The position numbers were made by a program, and so were the translations under genes. From Nostoc mirabile CHAB5784 (GTDB taxonomy: Bacteria > Cyanobacteriota > Cyanobacteriia > Cyanobacteriales > Nostocaceae), in contig NZ_JAIVFS010000082.1 in assembly GCF_020829645.1 (NCBI RefSeq), positions 1 to 37,487 on the forward strand: 37,487 bases of DNA, given 5' to 3'. Every line of letters begins with the position of its first letter. Position 1 is the stretch's first letter. The notes under the pieces are model-generated. The model was not told where the DNA came from, made no database searches, and was given only the letters and a program-made list of their open reading frames with translations. Shown piece after piece: positions 32,597 to 37,487 of the stretch.

Positions 32597-33892
32597 CTAA
32601 ATACCCAACCTTTGATAAACCTCTTCTAAATGGTTCAGATGCTGCTGGGGGTCAAAACAGACTTCTAGTTCTGCTGGGGACAACTTTTCGGTAACGCGAG
32701 GATCTTTGCTAATCAAGTCCTGAAAATTACCTTCTGGCTTGTTCCAAGCAGCGTGAGCGCTTTCTTGAACGATCGCATAAGCTTCCTCTCGGCTGCTTCC
32801 CTTGTCTATCAAGGCAAGCAGGACTTTTTGGCTGAACACAACACCGCCGTAGCAGTTGAGATTTCTTTCCATGTTTTCAGGATAGACCAACAGGTTTTTC
32901 ACCAAGTCGGTTATTTCTGTCAACATAAAATGCGTCAAAGTGCAAGCATCTGGCAAAATCACCCGTTCTACAGAACTATGGGAAATATCCCTCTCATGCC
33001 AGAGAGCGACGTTTTCCAAAGCTGCACCGGCATGGCTTCTGACGAGTCGCGCCATTCCCGTCAGCCGTTCCGAACGGATGGGATTGCGCTTGTGTGGCAT
33101 TGCCGAGGAACCTTTTTGACCTTTGGAGAAGAATTCTTCAACTTCCAGAACGTCTGTTTTTTGCAGATTGCGAATTTCTACAGCAAAACGTTCGATAGAT
33201 GCTGCTACTAAAGCTAATTGTTGCACATAGTCGGCGTGGCGATCGCGGGAAATAACTTGTGTTGAGGCCATATCGGGTTTGAGTCCGAGTTTTTGGCAAG
33301 CGATCGCTTCTACACGCGGTTCAACATTCGCATAAGTTCCCACCGCACCAGAAATCTTACCCACAGCGATCGTTTCGCAAAGAATTTTCAAGCGTTCTTG
33401 ATGTCGCAACACTTCTGCTAACCAGCCAGCTAGCTTGAAACCAAAAGTGATCGGTTCAGCGTGAATACCATGCGATCGACCAGCCATTACTGTATGACGA
33501 TGTTCCTGTGCTTTTTGGCGAATTACCTGAATCAAATCTTCCAGACGCTGCAATAATATATCCAGGCTGGCAACCAATTGCAGTGCTAAAGCTGTATCTA
33601 AAACATCCGAACTAGTTAAACCCAGGTGAATGTAGCGTCCTGCATCACCTACATATTCATTGACATTTGTCAAGAAAGCAATAACATCGTGGCGGACTAC
33701 AGCCTCAATTTCCAGCACCCTATCGGGGTCAAAATCTGCCTTGGCTTTAATTTCCTCAACCGCCTCAGATGGAATGTAACCCAGTTCAGCTTGAGCCTCG
33801 CAAACAGCAATTTCGACTTGCAGCCAAGTTTTTAGCTTATAGGCTTCACTCCAGAGATTAGCCATTTCGGGCAAAGTATAACGCTCAATCAC
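32597..33892 (-). CDS. purB: Adenylosuccinate lyase
   Basis: 431 residues, the standard bacterial length. The fumarase/lyase signature GSSAMPHKRNP is at 261-271, with the catalytic Ser in its loop; GRSHGIHAEP at 138-147 carries the general acid His. TSSDVLDTA at 93-101 is the substrate-binding segment. It splits SAICAR to AICAR and adenylosuccinate to AMP in purine synthesis. It has no nearby purine genes. A start at MIERYTLPEM is typical of the family. Confidence 0.97.
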   Translation of the reverse strand: MIERYTLPEMANLWSEAYKLKTWLQVEIAVCEAQAELGYIPSEAVEEIKAKADFDPDRVLEIEAVVRHDVIAFLTNVNEYVGDAGRYIHLGLTSSDVLDTALALQLVASLDILLQRLEDLIQVIRQKAQEHRHTVMAGRSHGIHAEPITFGFKLAGWLAEVLRHQERLKILCETIAVGKISGAVGTYANVEPRVEAIACQKLGLKPDMASTQVISRDRHADYVQQLALVAASIERFAVEIRNLQKTDVLEVEEFFSKGQKGSSAMPHKRNPIRSERLTGMARLVRSHAGAALENVALWHERDISHSSVERVILPDACTLTHFMLTEITDLVKNLLVYPENMERNLNCYGGVVFSQKVLLALIDKGSSREEAYAIVQESAHAAWNKPEGNFQDLISKDPRVTEKLSPAELEVCFDPQQHLNHLEEVYQRLGI

Positions 33893-33932
33893 AGTTTGGC
33901 ACAGAATACAACCGTCATATTTTACAGTTTAA

Positions 33933-34484
33933 TTAATGTACATCGCTTTTTAGTACTGCTTTTTGCTCAGGGGCAGAAGTAGTTTTGGAGTCGAAGGTGA
34001 TGATACTAATACTGCCGTCAGCCTCCATATATGCAAACTTCACATCTGCTAAAAATTCCACACCTTGCTGGCGTAACTTGCTCATCAACTCATCGTCTGT
34101 AATTAACTCTCGTTGTAAATGACGCTCAATCATCCGACCATTTTTTACTAGTAGCAGTGGTGGCTGATTCAGAAAACGTTGGAACTGGGGTATTTTGTAG
34201 CCTAACCAGTTCAGCAAGTAGCTCCAAAAAATCACGGTTCCTACCAGAATAGCGCCTTCAGTAATCGATGTATAATTACTCGCCATAGCGTTTTGGGCAG
34301 CTTCAGCAAATAGCACAACTACGAGTAAATCAGTAATTCCTAGTGTTCCTAGTTGTCGGCTAGGAAGCAGGCGTAGCACTGAGAACAGCGCTAAATAAAC
34401 CAGCGAACCACGGATAATTAACTCAAAGATGCTGATGCTAGGAATAAAGATTGCCTGCCAATTGATAAAAAACCATTTTTCCAT
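33933..34484 (-). CDS. DUF421/YetF-like membrane protein
   Basis: About 183 residues from ATG 34484; an in-frame GTG two codons upstream is possible. Three hydrophobic segments (SLVYLALFSVLRLL, LLVVVLFAEAAQNAM and AILVGTVIFWSYLLNWLGYK) are followed by a cytoplasmic part with PPLLLVKNGRMIERHLQREL and DELMSKLRQQGV, the DUF421 signature. The family is linked in Bacillus to germination and membrane stress; its role in cyanobacteria is unknown. It runs in the same direction as purB, about 40 bases upstream of it. Confidence 0.88.
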   Translation of the reverse strand: MEKWFFINWQAIFIPSISIFELIIRGSLVYLALFSVLRLLPSRQLGTLGITDLLVVVLFAEAAQNAMASNYTSITEGAILVGTVIFWSYLLNWLGYKIPQFQRFLNQPPLLLVKNGRMIERHLQRELITDDELMSKLRQQGVEFLADVKFAYMEADGSISIITFDSKTTSAPEQKAVLKSDVH

Positions 34485-34632
34485 TAGCACTGATTTTCTT
34501 CCTTTCTCAATAGACTTCTGGAAAAAATCCAGTATAAGGTTATTTATCTGCGATCTTATTTCATAAGACTAACTTTTATTAGAGGTTAAATATTTCAACA
34601 TCTATCAGATTTACAAACCTAACAATCAGGAA

Positions 34633-35649
34633 TTAAAATCGCTGATTTTTTCTTCTCTGTTTTAAACGTTTGGGCTTCTTGAAAGACTGGAACAAGCGAT
34701 TAATAAAATTAGAAGAAGGCTTATTCTTGGTTGATGCTTGTTCTGTTGGAGCCTTGCCATTATTTTTCGTGTTATCAGATAAAGGTATAGCATGTTTAGA
34801 TGGGGTTATGCCGCTACCGTACCTTCTAGCATAAACTTGGGTAAACTCCGCACCGAAGAAAAGAATTTGCGCGGCATAGTTAACCCAAGCTAAGATTACC
34901 ACCAGTGAACCAGCTGCACCATAGGCTGAACCAAAACTGCCATTACCTAAATATTGTCCTAACAAAAATCTCCCGATAGAAAACAAAAAGGAGGTGAGCA
35001 TAGCTCCAATTAAAACATCACTCCAACCAATTTCGACATCTGGTAAGACTTTAAAAATGAGTCCGAACAGGAACGTAGTGATGGCAAAAGAGAGGATGAA
35101 ATTGAGAATCTGCCAGAGGAAATCGACACCTGGCAGTAAGTTACTAAAGTATGTTACTAATGCTGCTAATGCAGTACTAATTACTAGAGAAACTAAAAGT
35201 AAAAAGCCAATACCTATCACCATTGCAAAGGACAAAACCCGTAGGCGAATCATGTTAGTTACGCCGCGTCCGGGTTTCGGTTTAACTTCCCAAATCGTGT
35301 TGAGGGAATCTTGCAACTCGGTAAATAAACCAGTAGCACCCAATAACAAAATTACAACACTAATAATGGAAGCGATCGCTCCTGTTTGTGGTTTGTTAGC
35401 ATTCTGAATCGCTGTTTGGATAAATTCTGCGCCATCTGGCCCGACTAAACCTTGAATTTGTCCAACGATTTGACCTCTTGCCGCTTCTTCTCCAAATACT
35501 GCTCCTGCGATCGCAATTACAATAATTAGCAATGGTGCAATGGAAAAAATCGTGTAATAAGCTAACGCCGCCGCTAACCGTGAGGCTTTATCCTCACTCC
35601 ATTCTTTGAATGTCTCTTGTAATAACTTCCAAATCGCCTGCAAATTCAT
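34633..35649 (-). CDS. YihY/virulence factor BrkB family membrane protein
   Basis: 338 residues with about six membrane helices. The opening KLLQETFKEWSEDKASRLAA followed by ALAYYTIFSIAPLL is diagnostic of the YihY/UPF0761 family, as is FGSAYGAAGSLVVILAWVNY near residue 245. The tail of about 60 residues is very basic (KKPKRLKQRRKNQRF) and lies on the cytoplasmic side. The family was once thought to be RNase BN, which was later corrected; its function is not established. AGGAGACTG-like sequence (complement of CAGTCTCCTTA) lies before the ATG. Confidence 0.92.
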   Translation of the reverse strand: MNLQAIWKLLQETFKEWSEDKASRLAAALAYYTIFSIAPLLIIVIAIAGAVFGEEAARGQIVGQIQGLVGPDGAEFIQTAIQNANKPQTGAIASIISVVILLLGATGLFTELQDSLNTIWEVKPKPGRGVTNMIRLRVLSFAMVIGIGFLLLVSLVISTALAALVTYFSNLLPGVDFLWQILNFILSFAITTFLFGLIFKVLPDVEIGWSDVLIGAMLTSFLFSIGRFLLGQYLGNGSFGSAYGAAGSLVVILAWVNYAAQILFFGAEFTQVYARRYGSGITPSKHAIPLSDNTKNNGKAPTEQASTKNKPSSNFINRLFQSFKKPKRLKQRRKNQRF

Positions 35650-36124
35650 CCAATCAGTCTCCTTAAGAGATATCGCTTACTTCCTGATATATTGGATACT
35701 GATTTCATAAGTAGAGGCATCCCCCCAAAGGAGTTTGTGAAGCATCCTTGGGGAGGAATTTAGCAGAGTCGGTAATTTCCTTGACGGGAATATCTATAAA
35801 TAATTTGCTTTTTGGTAGAAAATAGGTAGTGCGATCGCTTTAGCATATAAAATGCAGTGGCAGCGATCGCATAATCCCTTATTGATTCCCCTAATTCGGT
35901 TAGCTATCTAAGAGGATGTTTGAAAAGTATTTTTCGTAACACCAAAGCCTCGCAAACCTAACCCCCCTAGCCCCCCTTCCCTACGTTCGCGCAGCGTCTC
36001 GAAGAGAGGGAATGGGGGTTTCAAAGCCTCTCTCCGCTTCGGGGAGAGGAATGGAAGCGGGGTTTATAGTATACTTTACGACTTTTCAAACATCCTCTAA
36101 AGCCTCTGACTGAAAATTTATTAC
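35650..36124. other. 475-base intergenic region with a large palindrome
   Basis: It contains a short hairpin (TCCCCCCAAAGG with CCTTGGGGAG, about 35718-35755), HIP1-type GCGATCGC sites near 35832 and 35864, and the 188-bp palindromic element from 35911. No gene is supported. Confidence 0.5.
35911..36098. mobile_element. 188-bp palindromic element carrying a small dispersed repeat
   Basis: The ends AGAGGATGTTTGAAAAGT and ACTTTTCAAACATCCTCT are perfectly inverted, apart from one extra base beside the right arm. Inside is a CTCTCC/GGAGAG hairpin. CGTTCGCGCAGCGTCTCGAA (35984-36006) interrupts a CCCT/AGGG stem and matches the small repeats at 13936 and 37208. No target duplication is evident. Confidence 0.75.
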
Positions 36125-36826
36125 TTACTCATATAACGCTTCCGATTCAGTAACCGATTCTCCTGCCTGTTCTAAATTACGTAGGGTGTTTAACGATAGA
36201 AAACCAAATCCGACTTTAGAGGCAATATCTAGTAGCGTATAACCCATTGTTTCCCCACCTTGACCAAAAGCGTTAAACCATTCTGGACTAAGAATCCACA
36301 CAATTGGATAAAGTGTCCACAGCACCAGATGCACAGTTACCAGCTTGCGGAATGCTTGCTTGGATCTGGTATGTTTGCGTTCTGCCTCGATCCGGTAGGG
36401 CTTCACTAATAAGTAGAAAACCGCCGCGTAAGCACCACAACTCACAATATACCAGATGTAGCTGATCGGCTTGGGTGTAATTGTGGCGAGGAAGCCAGTG
36501 GCAAGCATATAGGCGTTTGCTCCTAACAAACTACCTGTAATCAGCAGGCTGGTTTTTCCCAAGAAAGTCAGATCCAACAACAACAGCGGCGTTGAGCAAA
36601 ACCAAGTGACAAATCGCACCCAATAAGTTGGACGATCATTAATGATGTTAACTCCTTGACCGAATGCCATTGCTAAGTACAGCCCACTAGCAATTAAGCA
36701 AATGAAAAAATTAAGTGTATACAGTATTTTCCAGCGTTCATTTTTCCCATTGTGTGCGCCTACGCCGAAAAAAGCACAACCCAGCGCCATACTGATGACA
36801 CCAATCCACAGCCAAGTTTGAACCAT
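36125..36826 (-). CDS. Microbial rhodopsin, TSD-type light-driven anion pump
   Basis: 233 residues, seven helices. Helix C reads RFVTWFCSTPLLLLDL: Arg71, Thr74, Ser78 and Asp85 stand where bacteriorhodopsin has Arg82, Asp85, Thr89 and Asp96, so the motif is T-S-D. Helix G has LLDIASKVGFG with Asp200 and the retinal Lys204. The TSD motif, and by memory the same residue numbers, are those of cyanobacterial halorhodopsins from Mastigocladopsis repens (MrHR) and Synechocystis PCC 7509 (SyHR), which pump chloride inward; SyHR also carries sulfate. The Thr at the counter-ion site argues against a proton pump. No carotenoid-cleaving or retinal-synthesis gene lies in the window. Confidence 0.93.
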   Translation of the reverse strand: MVQTWLWIGVISMALGCAFFGVGAHNGKNERWKILYTLNFFICLIASGLYLAMAFGQGVNIINDRPTYWVRFVTWFCSTPLLLLDLTFLGKTSLLITGSLLGANAYMLATGFLATITPKPISYIWYIVSCGAYAAVFYLLVKPYRIEAERKHTRSKQAFRKLVTVHLVLWTLYPIVWILSPEWFNAFGQGGETMGYTLLDIASKVGFGFLSLNTLRNLEQAGESVTESEALYE

Positions 36827-37487
36827 AAATATTTTCCTGCTTGTTGGTAACTATTAATGATAAATTGCTAAGGAGAACTTTTACTAGTTACCCTTATTTG
36901 TTTTTGCTTGCATATAAACCATTATTTGTATTTTTTATTCTACTAGTCTTAATCATTAAAAAATGTATTTTAAGGGAGATTTTAGATTAATAAAAAATTA
37001 GTAAAAATCTGATTTAAATCCAATCAAAAATTAGACTTTAGGAGCTTGCACTTTAGTTCAGTACAAGCAGTCTCCTCTAGAGCAATACTTTCTTGCTAAA
37101 TCTGCAATAGTCCGTGCTAGTTTGAGAATGCGATGTCTACGATGGTCACTGATATCATGTCCGGCAAATTGCTTATGATATGTCATTGCGAGTGCAACGA
37201 AGTGGAGCGTTCGCGGAGCGTCTCTAAGAGTTGCAATTCATATCATGTCCGTATAATTAGTTATGATTTCCACAGTCATTGCACCCCACACGCTATCCGG
37301 CTCCACTTGGGGAGACCCCAAGACCGCACTGGCTCCCCAAAATCTCCCCTCCCCGCAAGCCTACGGTGTACACACAAGTGCTGTCCACATAGGTTTCAAC
37401 TTTTTTACCTACATTTTGTCAGAGTTAAACTGTCACACTCACCAACATCCCGCCCAGAACTAAAGTTCAGGGCTAATAGCTGAAGTC
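36827..37487. other. End of window: promoter region and repeats, no gene
   Basis: It includes the rhodopsin promoter area (AT-rich 36830-37020). A disturbed REP-like repeat (GTCATTGCGAGTGCAACGAA at about 37182) is interrupted by a small dispersed repeat at 37208-37230. It is flanked by the related direct repeats ATATCATGTCCG (near 37151 and 37240). From 37449 the arm CCCGCCCAGAACTAAAGTTC begins another palindrome like that inside the 169-bp element; it continues beyond the window. The open frames here overlap repeats and have no ribosome site. Confidence 0.5.

Noticed and set aside
37133..37483. Open frames at the window end
   Set aside because: They cross a REP-like repeat, a small dispersed repeat and a palindrome arm; no ribosome site and no family resemblance.

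Overview
The window comes from a filamentous cyanobacterium of the Nostoc/Anabaena type. Support: frequent HIP1 octamers (GCGATCGC), Mg-chelatase ChlD, high-light-inducible (Hlip) genes, a ferrochelatase with a C-terminal chlorophyll-binding domain, and a dense load of heptamer tandem repeats, palindromes and small dispersed repeats typical of Nostoc genomes. I saw no tRNA, rRNA or CRISPR array.

Layout. 1-8.8 kb: tail of an unknown gene, Bax-inhibitor-1-like membrane protein (-), group 3 sigma factor (+), chlD (-), two putative PD-(D/E)XK nucleases including a Uma2-type (+), small HNH protein (+), rnc (+), RsbRD-type histidine kinase (-). 9.2-13.9 kb: two leaders that I read as ydaO/c-di-AMP riboswitches, one before a nitrate/bicarbonate-type ABC operon and one before a universal-stress-type gene. 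14.1-18.9 kb: three tandem Hlip genes and a dead fourth copy, then a 1039-residue membrane protein with seven repeats of about 97 residues. 18.9-23.2 kb: a repeat-rich stretch, then a TPR/trypsin-like protease, a lipoprotein and a frameshifted membrane protein on one strand. 23.3-27 kb: dienelactone hydrolase, a toxin-antitoxin remnant whose toxin has an amber stop, and four tandem DUF29-like paralogues. 27-32.6 kb: nested palindromic insertions, a methyltransferase, hemH, a DUF4126 protein and an AraC regulator with a DJ-1/PfpI protein. 32.6-37.5 kb: purB, a DUF421 protein, a YihY-type protein, and a microbial rhodopsin with the TSD motif of cyanobacterial light-driven anion pumps.

Common threads. 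Tetrapyrrole and light-stress functions recur (chlD, Hlips, hemH with a chlorophyll-binding tail, rhodopsin). Ion and osmotic control is the second theme (two c-di-AMP riboswitches, anion-type ABC transporter, universal stress protein, anion-pump rhodopsin). The intergenic DNA is a good record of small mobile palindromes: three have clear target-site duplications (95, 169 and 128 bp), one of them inside two older palindromes.

Best candidates for something undescribed: the seven-repeat membrane protein beside the Hlip array, the c-di-AMP riboswitch pair (one carrying a repeat insertion in a variable loop), the protease-lipoprotein-membrane trio with a G-TTA-AAC-TGA frameshift site, and the mosaic DUF29-like array.
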